A stretch of 64,000 nucleotides of DNA from Ruminococcus sp. OA3 (lineage in GTDB: Bacteria > Bacillota > Clostridia > Lachnospirales > Lachnospiraceae), in contig NZ_JAKNTO010000001.1 in NCBI RefSeq assembly GCF_022440845.1, forward strand, positions 2,542,001 through 2,606,000. Direction: 5' to 3'. How positions within the stretch are numbered: position 1 is the first letter of the stretch; every line of letters begins with the position of its first letter. This document shows, one piece after another, positions 1 through 9,831 of this stretch. A program made the position numbers and the translations under genes. The notes below the pieces were generated by a model, which saw nothing but the letters and a program-made list of their open reading frames with translations, ran no database searches and was not told the origin of the DNA.

Positions 1-908
1 TAAAAGAGCTTGTGATCGCAGGCATGTTGCTGGCGTCCCGGGATATCGTGGGCGGTATTGAATGGGTGGAAAGTGAGCAGAATGTAGAAGATATCGGAAA
101 GCTGGCAGAGAAGAAGAAGAAACAGTTTGCCGGTTGTGAGATCAGCGGTAAGAAACTGGGAATCATCGGTCTTGGAGCGATCGGTGTGATGGTGGCAAAT
201 GCGGCAACACATCTGGGTATGGAAGTCTACGGATATGACCCGTACATCTCTGTGGAAGCAGCATGGAATCTGTCCAGAACGATCAAACATATCGATAATC
301 TGGAGACTCTGTACAAAGAGTGTGATTATATCACAATTCACGTACCTCTGCTGGAAGAGACCCGTGGGATGATCAACGCGGAAGCCATTGAAATGATGAA
401 GGACGGTGTTGTAATCCTCAATTTTGCCAGGGATATCCTGGTAGATGAAAAGGCGCTGGTGGAGGCGCTGGAAAACAATAAGGTAAAGAAATATGTAACA
501 GACTTTGCAAATCCGGTCGTTGCAGGTGTTAAAAATACACTGGTTACACCTCATCTGGGTGCTTCCACGGAAGAGTCCGAAGATAACTGTGCACGAATGG
601 CAGTCAAGGAAATCATAGATTATCTGGAAAACGGAAATATAAAAAATTCGGTAAACTATCCGAATTGTGATATGGGCAGCTGCGTGGTGGCAGGGAGAAT
701 TGCCATCCATCACAAAAACATTATCAACATGATCAGTCAGTTTACAGCAGTTTTTGGGGAAGCTGGTGTCAATATCAGTGATATGACGAATAAAAGCAAA
801 GGTGATTATGCGTACACACTGCTGGACCTTCAGACAAAGCCTACGCAGGAAGTTGTGGATAAACTGAGAAAATTAGATGGCGTATTAAGGGTTCGTATTG
901 TAAAATAA
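1..908 (+). CDS. serA: D-3-phosphoglycerate dehydrogenase, 5' end outside window
   Basis: Catalyses NAD-dependent oxidation of 3-phosphoglycerate, the first step of serine synthesis. The frame is already open at base 3, so the N-terminus lies upstream and the GTG at 12 is not the start. The visible 301 residues hold a Rossmann GLGAIG motif, the FARDILVDE stretch with the catalytic Arg, the TPHLGAS motif with the catalytic His, and a C-terminal ACT domain (about the last 70 residues), the usual site of serine feedback. The total would fit the short clostridial SerA of just under 400 residues. A terminator follows directly. Family assignment is secure. Confidence 0.95.
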   Translation, partial: KELVIAGMLLASRDIVGGIEWVESEQNVEDIGKLAEKKKKQFAGCEISGKKLGIIGLGAIGVMVANAATHLGMEVYGYDPYISVEAAWNLSRTIKHIDNLETLYKECDYITIHVPLLEETRGMINAEAIEMMKDGVVILNFARDILVDEKALVEALENNKVKKYVTDFANPVVAGVKNTLVTPHLGASTEESEDNCARMAVKEIIDYLENGNIKNSVNYPNCDMGSCVVAGRIAIHHKNIINMISQFTAVFGEAGVNISDMTNKSKGDYAYTLLDLQTKPTQEVVDKLRKLDGVLRVRIVK

Positions 909-910
909 AG

Positions 911-965
911 GGAGGGAGTCTGCCGCAAAATCAGCGTATGTATTTTTGCGGCAGCCCCCTCTTTT
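911..965 (+). terminator. Rho-independent terminator after serA
   Basis: An 11-bp perfect stem (CTGCCGCAAAA / TTTTGCGGCAG), extended by GGAGGG against CCCCCTC, is followed by TTTTT. It ends the serA transcript. Confidence 0.85.
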
Positions 966-1137
966 TGAGCTTTGGGAAATCAGAGCTTAAATGGCAGGAG
1001 CAGGGCATGAGAAGATATGTAAAGCGCCTGAGGCGCGTCAGGAGGAATTGGGTCTGGCTGCGGACCGTAATGTACCACCGCGAAAAACTGGGACGAGCGT
1101 ACCAGTCAATAAAAAACATTTGGAGAGGAAATTAAAA

Positions 1138-2379
1138 ATGGCGACAGTAAAACCATTCAGAGCAATTCGACCGACATCGGAGCTGGCATCGCGGATAGCC
1201 GCGCTGCCGTATGATGTATACAACCGTAAAGAAGCCTGCGAGGAAGTAAAGCGGGAACCTCTGTCTTTTCTGAAAATTGACAGGGCTGAGACTCAGTTTC
1301 CGGACACCGTGGATACTTATGATCCGAAAGTGTATGAAAAAGCGAAATCAACCCTGAATAAAATGTACCGCGGAGGGTATTTTGTTAAAGACAGATGGAA
1401 CTGTTATTACCTTTATGAGCTGACGATGAACGGAAGAGCTCAGACCGGTATTGTCGGATGCGCCTCGATTGATGATTATGAAAACGAAGTGATCCGCAAA
1501 CATGAGAATACACGTCTTGAGAAAGAAATTGATCGGATCAATCACGTGGATGTCTGTGATGCACAGACGGGTCCGATCTTTCTTACATACCACAAAGATG
1601 AGGAGCTGAAACAGCTGATCAAAGATGCAAAGCGCAAAACTGCAGTTTATGATTTTGTGAGTGATGACAATATCCGGCACCGCGTATGGGTCATCGATGA
1701 TGCAGTCAAAGTCAAAGCTATGAGTGCGGCATTTGAAAATGTTAACTGCCTGTACATTGCTGACGGACACCACCGCTGCGCATCCGCTGTGAAGGTTGGC
1801 AAGAAGAGACGGGAGAGTAATCCGGAGTATACAGGGGAAGAAGAATTCAATTATTTTCTGTCGGTTCTTTTCCAGGAGGATGAGCTGAGCATCATGGATT
1901 ATAACCGTGTAGTCAGAGACCTGAACGGATACACGGCAGAAGAGTTCATGGAGAAAACAGCAGAGAAATTTGAGATAGAACAGGTGGGAAAAGCAGCCGT
2001 GCATCCGGAACGTAAAGGAATGTTCGGAATGTATCTGGAGGGCAGCTGGTACAGACTGTGCATCAGAGAGGAATACATGTCGAAGGACCCTGTCGAAGGG
2101 CTGGATGTATCGATCCTTCAGAATCATCTGCTGGGTCCGATCCTTGGGATTGAAGATCCGAAGACGGATGAGCGCATTGATTTTGTAGGAGGAATCCGCG
2201 GACTTGAAGAACTGGAACGCAGGGCAGACAGTGACTGTAAAGTCGCATTTTCCATGTATCCAACCTCGATTTCAGAATTGTTTGACGTGGCAGATGCACA
2301 TCGGCTGATGCCTCCGAAATCAACCTGGTTTGAACCCAAACTTCGAAGCGGACTTTTTATCCATCAATTATCAGAGTAA
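1138..2379 (+). CDS. DUF1015 family protein
   Basis: A 413-residue cytosolic protein of the DUF1015 family, which is often found beside serA; its biochemical role is not established. The conserved ADGHHRCASA motif, typical of the family, lies mid-protein. The ATG at 1138 is chosen because GGAGAGG sits just upstream. An in-frame extension back to 991 is Arg/Lys-rich, lacks a ribosome site and runs close to the terminator, so it is not counted. The neighbourhood suggests a link with serine or phosphoserine metabolism, but this is guilt by association only. Confidence 0.85.
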   Translation: MATVKPFRAIRPTSELASRIAALPYDVYNRKEACEEVKREPLSFLKIDRAETQFPDTVDTYDPKVYEKAKSTLNKMYRGGYFVKDRWNCYYLYELTMNGRAQTGIVGCASIDDYENEVIRKHENTRLEKEIDRINHVDVCDAQTGPIFLTYHKDEELKQLIKDAKRKTAVYDFVSDDNIRHRVWVIDDAVKVKAMSAAFENVNCLYIADGHHRCASAVKVGKKRRESNPEYTGEEEFNYFLSVLFQEDELSIMDYNRVVRDLNGYTAEEFMEKTAEKFEIEQVGKAAVHPERKGMFGMYLEGSWYRLCIREEYMSKDPVEGLDVSILQNHLLGPILGIEDPKTDERIDFVGGIRGLEELERRADSDCKVAFSMYPTSISELFDVADAHRLMPPKSTWFEPKLRSGLFIHQLSE

Positions 2380-2437
2380 AAGGACGTGCCTGCTTGACAG
2401 GTACTATCATACATGAAAACCAGGAGGAACTTGCTAT

Positions 2438-4639
2438 ATGGCAGATAAACTATACGATTTAATGGACTGGGCAGCGATAGAGGCAATTGTATACTCGGAG
2501 GAGAACAAGCCGCGCAGAACACTCGGACCGCGTGTCACGAAAGATGGTGTCCTGATCCAGTGTTTTTTTCCGGAAAAAACGAAGGTGATGTTAAAGACAA
2601 CAGCAGACCGCGTAAACCATCGGATGAAGATGCAGGATGAAAATGGTTTCTTTGCCATTTTACTTCCCGGGAAGAAAATCCCAGAATATGTTTTCGTCAT
2701 TCAGGAGGAGGGAAAGTACAGAGAGTACGAAGATCCCTACGCCTTTCCTTCTCAGATCACTCATGAGGAGGAAGTACAGTTTTCCCATGGAATCTGCTAT
2801 GATATATATGAGAGGCTGGGAGCTCATCCAATGCGTATAAACGGCAGGCGCGGTGTGCATTTTGCAGTGTGGGCACCGAATGCGCTGCGTGTCAGCGTAG
2901 TCGGAGATTTTAACAGCTGGGATGGAAGAATGTACCAGATGGAAAAGCTGGAGGAATCCGGAATCTTTGAACTGTTTATCCCGGGAATAGAGCCCGATGA
3001 ATTATATAAATTCGAATTAAAGCTGAGAGACGGTCTGACTTATCTGAAGGCCGATCCTTATGCGAATTCTGCACAGCTTCGCCCTGACACGGCGTCTGTT
3101 GTGACAAACCTGAAAAAATACCGATGGAATGATCAGGACTGGATGTCAAACCGGAGAAAGGTACAGGGGGAAGACAAACCCATGTACATTTATGAACTTC
3201 ATCTTGGTTCGTTCAGAAAACCTGAGGATGGAAGGCTGTTCTACAATTATCGTGAGATCGCTCCCATGCTCGTTGATTATGTAAAAGAAACGGGCTATAC
3301 ACATGTGGAACTGATGCCGGTAATGGAACATCCGCTGGATGAATCCTGGGGATATCAGGTGTCAGGTTATTATGCACCGACGAGACGTTACGGAAGCCCT
3401 CAGGATTTCATGGCCTTTGTAGACGCACTGCATGAGGCGGGGATCGGAGTGATCCTGGACTGGGTACCTGCACATTTTCCAAAAGACATCGCAGGACTGG
3501 CTGCATTTGACGGTACCTGCCTTTACGAGCACCAGGACCCGCGCCAGGGAATGCATCCACACTGGGGAACACTGATCTTTAATTACGGACGTCCACAGGT
3601 CAGCAACTTTCTGATTTCGAATGCGCTCTTCTGGGCTGAGAAATATCATATTGACGGGATACGGATGGATGCTGTCGCATCTATGCTTTACCTTGATTAC
3701 GGAAAAAATGATGGAGAATGGGTTGCAAATATCTACGGAAGCAATGAAAATCTGGAGGCAATAGAATTCCTCCGGCATTTAAATTCCATATTAAAAAAAC
3801 GGCATCCGGATGTGATGATGATCGCAGAAGAATCTACGGCATGGCCTAAAGTGACCGAAAGTGTCAAACAGGATGGCCTGGGATTTGATTACAAGTGGAA
3901 TATGGGCTGGATGAATGATTTCCTGGGATATATGGAATATGACCCGGTATTCAGAGGCGCTCATCATAACGAGCTGACATTCAGCATGGTATATGCTTAC
4001 AGTGAGCATTTCCTGCTGGGACTTTCTCATGATGAGTTCGTGCATGAAAAGAAATCTCTGATCGGAAAAATGCCGGGTGATGAGGAGCAGAAGTTTTCGA
4101 ATATGCGGGCGGCGCTTACTTACATGGTATGTCATCCGGGTAAAAAACTGTTGTTCATGGGTCAGGATTTTGCACAGATAAAGGAATGGTCCGAGAGCAG
4201 ACAGCTTGACTGGGAGCTTATGGAAGAGCCGAGGCACCGGGAATTCCATGAATTCTTCAAAGCACTGCTGAAGATGTATAAGTCCTGTCCGGCGCTCTAT
4301 GAGCGGGATTATGATAAGGAGGGATTTATCTGGATCAATGAGATGGAATGGGAGAAAAATATTCTGACATTTATGCGGTGTGGGAAAAAGCGGGATGATA
4401 TGCTGCTGATCGTCTGCAATTTCTCCGCGGTTTCCTATCCGGAATACCAGGTGGGAGTTCCGAAGGCAGGAAAATATAAGGAAATCTTTAACAGTGATGC
4501 AAAGAAATACGGCGGCAGCGGAATGGTGAATCCGCGTGTGAAGGCATCAAAGCCTGTAGAGTGCGATGAGCGTTCCGACTCGGTTAAAATTAAAGCAGCA
4601 CCTCTCAGTGTCGCGGTGTTTGAATACAGAAAAGGGTAA
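2438..4639 (+). CDS. glgB: 1,4-alpha-glucan branching enzyme (GH13)
   Basis: Makes alpha-1,6 branches in glycogen. The 733 residues comprise an N-terminal extension of about 120 residues, a CBM48 domain (FAVWAPNA, VVGDFNSWDG), the GH13 barrel and a C-terminal beta domain. The catalytic triad is visible: nucleophile Asp411 in DGIRMDA, acid/base Glu464 in MIAEES and Asp532 in LSHDE. The start at 2438 follows AGGAGG with good spacing. No other glycogen gene (glgC, glgA, glgP) lies nearby, so branching appears to be encoded apart from the synthesis genes. Confidence 0.95.
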   Translation: MADKLYDLMDWAAIEAIVYSEENKPRRTLGPRVTKDGVLIQCFFPEKTKVMLKTTADRVNHRMKMQDENGFFAILLPGKKIPEYVFVIQEEGKYREYEDPYAFPSQITHEEEVQFSHGICYDIYERLGAHPMRINGRRGVHFAVWAPNALRVSVVGDFNSWDGRMYQMEKLEESGIFELFIPGIEPDELYKFELKLRDGLTYLKADPYANSAQLRPDTASVVTNLKKYRWNDQDWMSNRRKVQGEDKPMYIYELHLGSFRKPEDGRLFYNYREIAPMLVDYVKETGYTHVELMPVMEHPLDESWGYQVSGYYAPTRRYGSPQDFMAFVDALHEAGIGVILDWVPAHFPKDIAGLAAFDGTCLYEHQDPRQGMHPHWGTLIFNYGRPQVSNFLISNALFWAEKYHIDGIRMDAVASMLYLDYGKNDGEWVANIYGSNENLEAIEFLRHLNSILKKRHPDVMMIAEESTAWPKVTESVKQDGLGFDYKWNMGWMNDFLGYMEYDPVFRGAHHNELTFSMVYAYSEHFLLGLSHDEFVHEKKSLIGKMPGDEEQKFSNMRAALTYMVCHPGKKLLFMGQDFAQIKEWSESRQLDWELMEEPRHREFHEFFKALLKMYKSCPALYERDYDKEGFIWINEMEWEKNILTFMRCGKKRDDMLLIVCNFSAVSYPEYQVGVPKAGKYKEIFNSDAKKYGGSGMVNPRVKASKPVECDERSDSVKIKAAPLSVAVFEYRKG

Positions 4640-4645
4640 AAAGCT

Positions 4646-5497
4646 ATGAATATCTTATTGCAGTGGATGGATAAACATCTGCCTGAAGTAGGTTCTTTCT
4701 GTCTGAAAGTAGTACTGACGATCGTTGTCTATCTGATTGCATCGAAAATCATTAAATGGATCTGTAAAATATTCAGAAAATCGATGAACAAAGCCGGACT
4801 GGCGCCGGAGGCAATCAGCTTTCTGAACTCAGCCATCAAAGCCGGACTGTATGCTGTTCTTATTTTTCAGCTGGCAACACAGTTTGGTGTGAAAGAGTCA
4901 TCTGTGGCGGCCCTGCTGGCATCAGCCGGAGTCGGTATCGGACTGGCTATGCAGGGTGGACTGTCAAATCTGGCGGGCGGTGTAATCTTACTGCTGCTGA
5001 AACCGTTTGGGGTAGGGGATTATATCATTGAGAGCTCGGCAAATAATGAGGGGACTGTTCAGAAGATAGAGCTGTTTTACACGACGCTTATGACAGTGGA
5101 TAACCGCAGGATCGTGATTCCGAATGCGACTCTGACGAATAACATCATTACAAATGTCACGGCTATGGATGAGCGGAAGCTGGATCTCAGAGTGGATATT
5201 TCGTACGATTCAGATATGAAAAAGGCCAAGGAGATTATCAGCAGCCTTCTGCAGGAAGATGCAGATATCATGAAGGACAGGGAGATCCAGGTATTTGTAG
5301 ATGCACTGTGTGACAGCAGTGTCCGTATCGGCTGCCGGTCCTGGGTAAAAACAGAAAGTTACTGGCCGACCCGCTGGAGGCTCAACGAAGAGATTAAGCT
5401 GGCATTTGATGAGGCGGGGATCGTGATACCTTATCCTCAGATGGATGTGCATATTCAGACTCACAGCCAGGATACGGAAAGGAAGCAGAAAAAATGA
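4646..5497 (+). CDS. MscS-family mechanosensitive channel
   Basis: Small-conductance mechanosensitive channel that would release solutes on hypo-osmotic shock. The 283 residues show hydrophobic helices at about 17-38 and 65-90, then the Gly/Ala-rich pore helix (SAGVGIGLAMQGG, then LAGGVILLL) and a soluble beta domain with FGVGDYI and the VDNRRIVIPNA motif. It starts seven bases after glgB and overlaps the next gene by four bases (ATGA), so the genes are probably co-transcribed. The ribosome site is weak. The paralogue type within the MscS family cannot be settled from sequence alone. Confidence 0.92.
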   Translation: MNILLQWMDKHLPEVGSFCLKVVLTIVVYLIASKIIKWICKIFRKSMNKAGLAPEAISFLNSAIKAGLYAVLIFQLATQFGVKESSVAALLASAGVGIGLAMQGGLSNLAGGVILLLLKPFGVGDYIIESSANNEGTVQKIELFYTTLMTVDNRRIVIPNATLTNNIITNVTAMDERKLDLRVDISYDSDMKKAKEIISSLLQEDADIMKDREIQVFVDALCDSSVRIGCRSWVKTESYWPTRWRLNEEIKLAFDEAGIVIPYPQMDVHIQTHSQDTERKQKK

Positions 5498-6678
5498 TTG
5501 CAGAAATATATCGTAATATGCTGAGCGCGAAATCAGTGATCAGAGAGACTTTCGCATACGGTTCCATGCGGGCTGAGGAGATCGGATATGAGAATGTCTT
5601 TGATTACAGTCTGGGGAATCCCTCCGTGCCGGCTCCCGAAAAACTTACCAAGAGACTGATCAGTCTGCTGGAAACAAAGAGTCCTGCAGAACTGCACGGA
5701 TACAGCCCGACACTGGGAAATCAGGAAGTCAGGGAGGCAGTGGCAAAATCCCTGTCAGACCGGTTCCATATGGATTATAAAACGGAACATATTTTTATGA
5801 CCAGCGGGGCGGCGTCTTCGATTGCGCACGCACTTCGTGCAGTGACTGTTCCCGGAGATACGGTTCTGACTTTCGCCCCTTATTTTCCGGAGTATCAGCC
5901 ATACGTAACGCTTGCGGGCCTGAATCTGAAGATTGTACCGCCGGATCTTGCGCGATTCCAGATAGACTTTAAAATGATGGAAGATATGCTGACAGAGGAT
6001 GTAGCGGCGGTTCTGATCAACACGCCGAATAATCCTTCCGGTACAGCTTATACAACGGAAACACTGGAACATATGGCTAAGATCCTGCATGAAAAAGAAG
6101 CGGAATACGGTCATGATATCTATGTGATCTCTGATGAGCCGTATCGTGAGATCATATTTGCGGGGACTGACTCGCCGTACCCGGCTTCCATTTATGATAA
6201 GACAATCACCTGCTATTCTTTCAGCAAATCACTTTCCATTCCGGGAGAGCGCCTCGGTTATGTGGCAGTTGCACCGTCATGTCCGGATGCAGGGCTCCTG
6301 ATTGACATGTGCGGTCAGATTTCAAGAGGGATTGGGCATAATTGTCCATCGTCCCTGATTCAGATGGCAGTTAAGGATGTGCTCTATGATACGGCGGATC
6401 TGTCTGTCTATGAGACAAACATGAATCTGCTGTATGAGAAACTGACAGAGCTCGGATTCACCTGTGTGAAGCCACAGGGAACTTTCTACATGTTTCCGAA
6501 AGCACTGGAGGAAGATGCGGGTGCTTTCTGCAGGAAGGCTCGTGAGCATGATCTCCTGCTGGTGCCGGGTGATACCTTCGGTTGTCCGGGATACTTCAGG
6601 ATCTCCTACTGTGTAGAGACAGAAAAAGTAAAACGGTCATTGCCAGCATTTGAAAAACTGGCAGATCGCTATCGATAG
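5494..6678 (+). CDS. Pyridoxal-phosphate aminotransferase, class I/II
   Basis: A fold-type I PLP aminotransferase of 394 residues. The PLP Schiff-base lysine is Lys245 in YSFSKSLSIPGERLGY; NTPNNPSG supplies the ring-stacking/carboxylate residues, SDEPY the conserved Asp, and the C-terminal FRISYCVE has the substrate carboxylate Arg. The start codon overlaps the stop of the mechanosensitive channel gene (ATGA), indicating translational coupling. Substrate is not determinable; aspartate-type or aromatic amino acids are both possible. Confidence 0.9.
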   Translation: MIAEIYRNMLSAKSVIRETFAYGSMRAEEIGYENVFDYSLGNPSVPAPEKLTKRLISLLETKSPAELHGYSPTLGNQEVREAVAKSLSDRFHMDYKTEHIFMTSGAASSIAHALRAVTVPGDTVLTFAPYFPEYQPYVTLAGLNLKIVPPDLARFQIDFKMMEDMLTEDVAAVLINTPNNPSGTAYTTETLEHMAKILHEKEAEYGHDIYVISDEPYREIIFAGTDSPYPASIYDKTITCYSFSKSLSIPGERLGYVAVAPSCPDAGLLIDMCGQISRGIGHNCPSSLIQMAVKDVLYDTADLSVYETNMNLLYEKLTELGFTCVKPQGTFYMFPKALEEDAGAFCRKAREHDLLLVPGDTFGCPGYFRISYCVETEKVKRSLPAFEKLADRYR

Positions 6679-6716
6679 AGAAAACAACGAAGAATAGGAA
6701 AAGGAGTGACGGCAAA

Positions 6717-7646
6717 ATGGCAATGCAAATATGTGGGGCACCGTGCTGCTGGGGAGTGGAGGATCCGAAGAATCCGTATATTCCGACCTGGCAGACTGTT
6801 ATGAGAGAGGCCCGGATGGCCGGCTACAGTGCGGTGGAACTGGGACCGTACGGTTATCTGCCGATCGATGTGGAGACGGTGACAAAGGAACTTGAGAAAA
6901 ATGAGATTTCCATTGTGGCAGGCACGATATTTCAGGATCTGGTGAGCAAAGAAAATCATGCCAATGTGCTGAAGGCAGCGGATGATATCTGCTGGCTGAT
7001 CACACAGCTGCCGAAACTGCCGGAGTATGAGGGGCAAAAGTTTCCGACGCCATATCTGGTCGTGATCGACTGGGGGCATGATGAACGTGATTTTACATCT
7101 GGCCATCCTGACCGTGCAAAGAGACTCGAACAGGCGGAATGGGAACAGCTGATGGACCATATCCGGGAAATCTGTGATCATGCGGCAAGATTTGGTGTCC
7201 GTGTTGTAGTTCATCCTCATGCAGGCGGCTATATTGAATTTGCGGATGAGATTGAGAAACTGACAGAAGATATCCCTTATGAGACGGCGGGGTTGTGTCT
7301 GGATACGGGGCACCTGTATTATGCGGGAATGGATCCGGTGGCCTGGCTGAAAAAATATGCCGGCCGGCTCGATTACGTGCATTTTAAGGATGTCAATGAA
7401 ACGATTTACCGTGAAGTAATGTCAATGGAAAAACTACGTTTCTTTGAGGGGGTTGCCAAAGGTTCCATGTGTCCAATCGGAACCGGGACTCTTGATTATC
7501 CGGCGATCAAAGATACGCTGGAAGAGATCGGGTACAGCGGTTACATAACGATTGAACAGGAGAGAGATCCGCGTGACTCAGGAGCCACACTGGAGGATGT
7601 AAAAGCCAGTGTGGATTATCTGAAATCTGTCGGTTACAAAATTTAA
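6717..7646 (+). CDS. Sugar phosphate isomerase/epimerase family (IolE-like TIM barrel)
   Basis: A 309-residue AP-endonuclease-2/xylose-isomerase-like TIM barrel. Metal-site motifs are visible in order: VVHPHAGGYIE, CLDTGHLYYAG, VHFKDV and the final TIEQERD. Overall layout resembles 2-keto-myo-inositol dehydratase (IolE) and related epimerases, but no other inositol gene is nearby, so the substrate is open. Two starts are possible, ATG 6717 and ATG 6723, behind AAAAGGAG. A strong terminator follows. Confidence 0.85.
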   Translation: MAMQICGAPCCWGVEDPKNPYIPTWQTVMREARMAGYSAVELGPYGYLPIDVETVTKELEKNEISIVAGTIFQDLVSKENHANVLKAADDICWLITQLPKLPEYEGQKFPTPYLVVIDWGHDERDFTSGHPDRAKRLEQAEWEQLMDHIREICDHAARFGVRVVVHPHAGGYIEFADEIEKLTEDIPYETAGLCLDTGHLYYAGMDPVAWLKKYAGRLDYVHFKDVNETIYREVMSMEKLRFFEGVAKGSMCPIGTGTLDYPAIKDTLEEIGYSGYITIEQERDPRDSGATLEDVKASVDYLKSVGYKI

Positions 7647-7665
7647 CAGGAATACAGCGACGCAG

Positions 7666-7704
7666 ACAGTCCCGCCTGACTTTTCGAAGGCGGGACTGTT
7701 TGTA
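7666..7704 (+). terminator. Rho-independent terminator
   Basis: Perfect 11-bp stem ACAGTCCCGCC / GGCGGGACTGT around a 12-base loop, followed by TTGT. It separates the epimerase gene from the P1 peptidase gene. Confidence 0.75.
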
Positions 7705-7729
7705 TCAGAACAGAAAGAGAAGGAGTCTT

Positions 7730-8710
7730 ATGGACAGAAAGTTATTACATGAAATCAGTATCACGGAGATCAACGGGATCAAAATAGGCCATGCCCAGGA
7801 TAAGCAGGGGGCAACAGGCTGTACTGTGATCATATGTGAAAAGGGCGCTGCTACGGGAGTGGATGTTCGCGGAAGTGCACCCGCGGGCAGGGAAACCGAT
7901 GCGATAAAGCCCGGCAACATCTGCGATGCGGCTCATGCAGTCGTGCTGAGCGGAGGCAGTGCATTCGGACTGGATGCGGCGGCAGGTGTGATGGAGTATC
8001 TGGAAGAAAGAGGAATTGGATTTGATGTGGGTATGACTGTGGTACCGATCGTATGCGGCGCATCGATCTTTGACCTGACAGTCGGTGACTCCAGGATCAG
8101 GCCGGACCGGGCGATGGGGAGAGCAGCCTGTGAGAATGCTTCCGGCAAACCGGTACCGGAAGGCAACGTGGGGGCAGGCACAGGCGCCAGTATCGGAAAA
8201 TTCATGGGAACAGAGCGCTCCATGAAAAGCGGACTGGGAACTTACGCCGTACAGCTGGGCGATCTGCAGGTAGGTGCGATCGTAACGGTAAATGCACTTG
8301 GAGATGTGTTTGATCTGGATACCGGAAGACAGATCGGAGGTCTTCTTTCGCCGGATAAAAAGGAGCTGTGTAATTCGGAAGAACTCATGTATCAGAAATA
8401 CACGGCGGATAAAAATTATTTTGCCGGAAATACAACCATTGGCTGCATTGTGACAAATGCAAAACTGGATAAAACCCAGATGATGAAAATTGCATCCATG
8501 GCACATGACGGTATGGCAAGGACGATCCGTCCTGTTCACACATGGGCGGACGGCGATTCGATATTTGCCATGGCAACGGGAGAAGTGGCGGCAGATGCAA
8601 ATGCCGTGGGAACACTTGCGGCTCGTGTTATGGGGTATGCGGTTAACAGAGGTGTGCAAAAAGCCGTTGGTGACTACGGACTGATCAGCGCTTCTGAGTT
8701 GAATTTCTAA
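7730..8710 (+). CDS. P1 family peptidase (DmpA/S58-like)
   Basis: A 326-residue N-terminal-nucleophile hydrolase of the P1/S58 family (aminopeptidase DmpA, beta-peptidyl aminopeptidase). Such enzymes self-cleave to expose a Ser or Thr; here the likely site is in GNTTIGCIVTNA, so Thr would be the nucleophile. The N-terminal half has the conserved Gly-rich SGGSAFGLDAAAGVMEYLEE region. The ATG at 7730 follows AAGGAG; a TTG at 7700 overlaps the upstream terminator and is not used. No secretion signal. Substrate unknown. Confidence 0.88.
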   Translation: MDRKLLHEISITEINGIKIGHAQDKQGATGCTVIICEKGAATGVDVRGSAPAGRETDAIKPGNICDAAHAVVLSGGSAFGLDAAAGVMEYLEERGIGFDVGMTVVPIVCGASIFDLTVGDSRIRPDRAMGRAACENASGKPVPEGNVGAGTGASIGKFMGTERSMKSGLGTYAVQLGDLQVGAIVTVNALGDVFDLDTGRQIGGLLSPDKKELCNSEELMYQKYTADKNYFAGNTTIGCIVTNAKLDKTQMMKIASMAHDGMARTIRPVHTWADGDSIFAMATGEVAADANAVGTLAARVMGYAVNRGVQKAVGDYGLISASELNF

Positions 8711-8741
8711 AATAATTTCAAAATTTAAAACAGTCCGAATT

Positions 8742-8771
8742 TTGACAGGTTTCTGATATTACTCATATATT
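8742..8771 (+). promoter_or_regulatory. Probable sigma-A promoter of the GH25 gene
   Basis: TTGACA (8742-8747), an 18-base spacer and TATATT (8766-8771), about 50 bases upstream of the start codon. A short AGAGAG/CTCTCT hairpin lies in the leader. Confidence 0.5.
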
Positions 8772-8823
8772 TAAGTTAGAGAGTAATTTGCTCTCTGTAA
8801 GACTTAGCTTAAGGAGGCTTTTT

Positions 8824-9678
8824 ATGTATGGTATCGATATCAGTGCCTATCAGGGCAGTGTAAACGCAAGAAAAATCAGAGAAGCCGGAATCGAGTTTGC
8901 TATTATCAGAGTGACTGATAAAAATAATAAAGAGGATACAGAATTCAAAAAAAATTATGAACAGTGCAGCAGCGCAGGAATGTCCATAGGCGTATATAAA
9001 TTTTCCTATGCTCTCACAAAATCGGCAGCAATTGCCGAGGCGGAGAAAACACTGGAACTTATCAGAAACAAAAAAATTTCCTGCGGGGTATGGCTGGATC
9101 TGGAGTGGGAAAAGCAGAGACAGCTTGGAACAAGAAAACTTGAAGAGATTGCCACAACATTTTTGGATACCGTGCGGGCTGCCGGTTATCCATGCGGGAT
9201 TTATTGTAATACGGACTGGTATACAAACGTATTGCCAAAGTCTCTGAAATCATATCCGCTCTGGCTGGCAAGGTACCCGGCTGCGGATAACGGAACACCG
9301 AATTACGCCCTGAAACCAAATGCCGGAATCATCTGGCAGTATACAAGTAAAGGAAATGTCCCGGGAATATCAGGCCATGTGGACAGAGATATTTCATGGG
9401 TGGATCTGAACAGTTATTTTAAAGGTGAGAACCAGGAAAGTGAGGCGGTTTATATGTTTGAGGTTCATACACTGCAGTATGGAAGCGGAGGGAACGATGT
9501 GCTGTTGTTTCAGGAGATAATGAAGGCGCGAGGATACTATGATGGCGGGCTTGACCGAAGTTACGGCGCTGGTTGCCAGGATGCATGCCGCAGATATCAG
9601 AAGGAAAGAGACGGGGCAGCAGGTCCGGTAGACGGGATCTGCGGTGAGAAGACGTGGGCAGATCTGATTGCCCTGTAG
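8824..9678 (+). CDS. GH25 muramidase with peptidoglycan-binding domain
   Basis: Hydrolyses the beta-1,4 bond between MurNAc and GlcNAc. The 284 residues carry a GH25 barrel (about 1-195; GIDISAYQG with the first Asp, WLDLEWE with the catalytic Asp/Glu) and a C-terminal PG_binding_1 domain (from about residue 215; LLFQEIMKARGYYDGG, VDGICGEKTWADL). The start at 8824 follows AAGGAGG. No signal peptide is seen, as in phage endolysins, but no holin or other phage gene is adjacent. It could be a recruited endolysin or a cell-lysis enzyme of sporulation. Confidence 0.9.
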   Translation: MYGIDISAYQGSVNARKIREAGIEFAIIRVTDKNNKEDTEFKKNYEQCSSAGMSIGVYKFSYALTKSAAIAEAEKTLELIRNKKISCGVWLDLEWEKQRQLGTRKLEEIATTFLDTVRAAGYPCGIYCNTDWYTNVLPKSLKSYPLWLARYPAADNGTPNYALKPNAGIIWQYTSKGNVPGISGHVDRDISWVDLNSYFKGENQESEAVYMFEVHTLQYGSGGNDVLLFQEIMKARGYYDGGLDRSYGAGCQDACRRYQKERDGAAGPVDGICGEKTWADLIAL

Positions 9679-9784
9679 TCTGCATCCATTTTTTAAATCT
9701 GACAGGAATTTTCATTATTGCCTTGTATTAGGGGATATAATAAGGTAGAATCAAATGTAGTTTTGTTAGTTGGCCTGATTCGGC

Positions 9785-9818
9785 AAAAGAAAAAGCTTCA
9801 AACCTTATGGTTTGAAGC
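9785..9818 (-). terminator. Terminator downstream of tRNA-Thr
   Basis: Ten-bp stem GCTTCAAACC / GGTTTGAAGC with a 4-base loop (9795-9818), followed on the minus strand by TTTTTCTTTT. Confidence 0.8.
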
Positions 9819-9831
9819 GATTTGAGAAACA

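Noticed and set aside
991-1137. N-terminal extension of the DUF1015 protein by 49 codons
   Set aside because: No ribosome site, residues unlike the family, and it begins just after the serA terminator; ATG 1138 has GGAGAGG.
1348-2127. 259-codon minus-strand frame in the DUF1015 gene
   Set aside because: Shadow frame with no ribosome site, antisense to a conserved gene.
8824-9678. Prophage endolysin module
   Set aside because: No holin, tail, capsid or other phage gene on either side; a lone muramidase is better supported.
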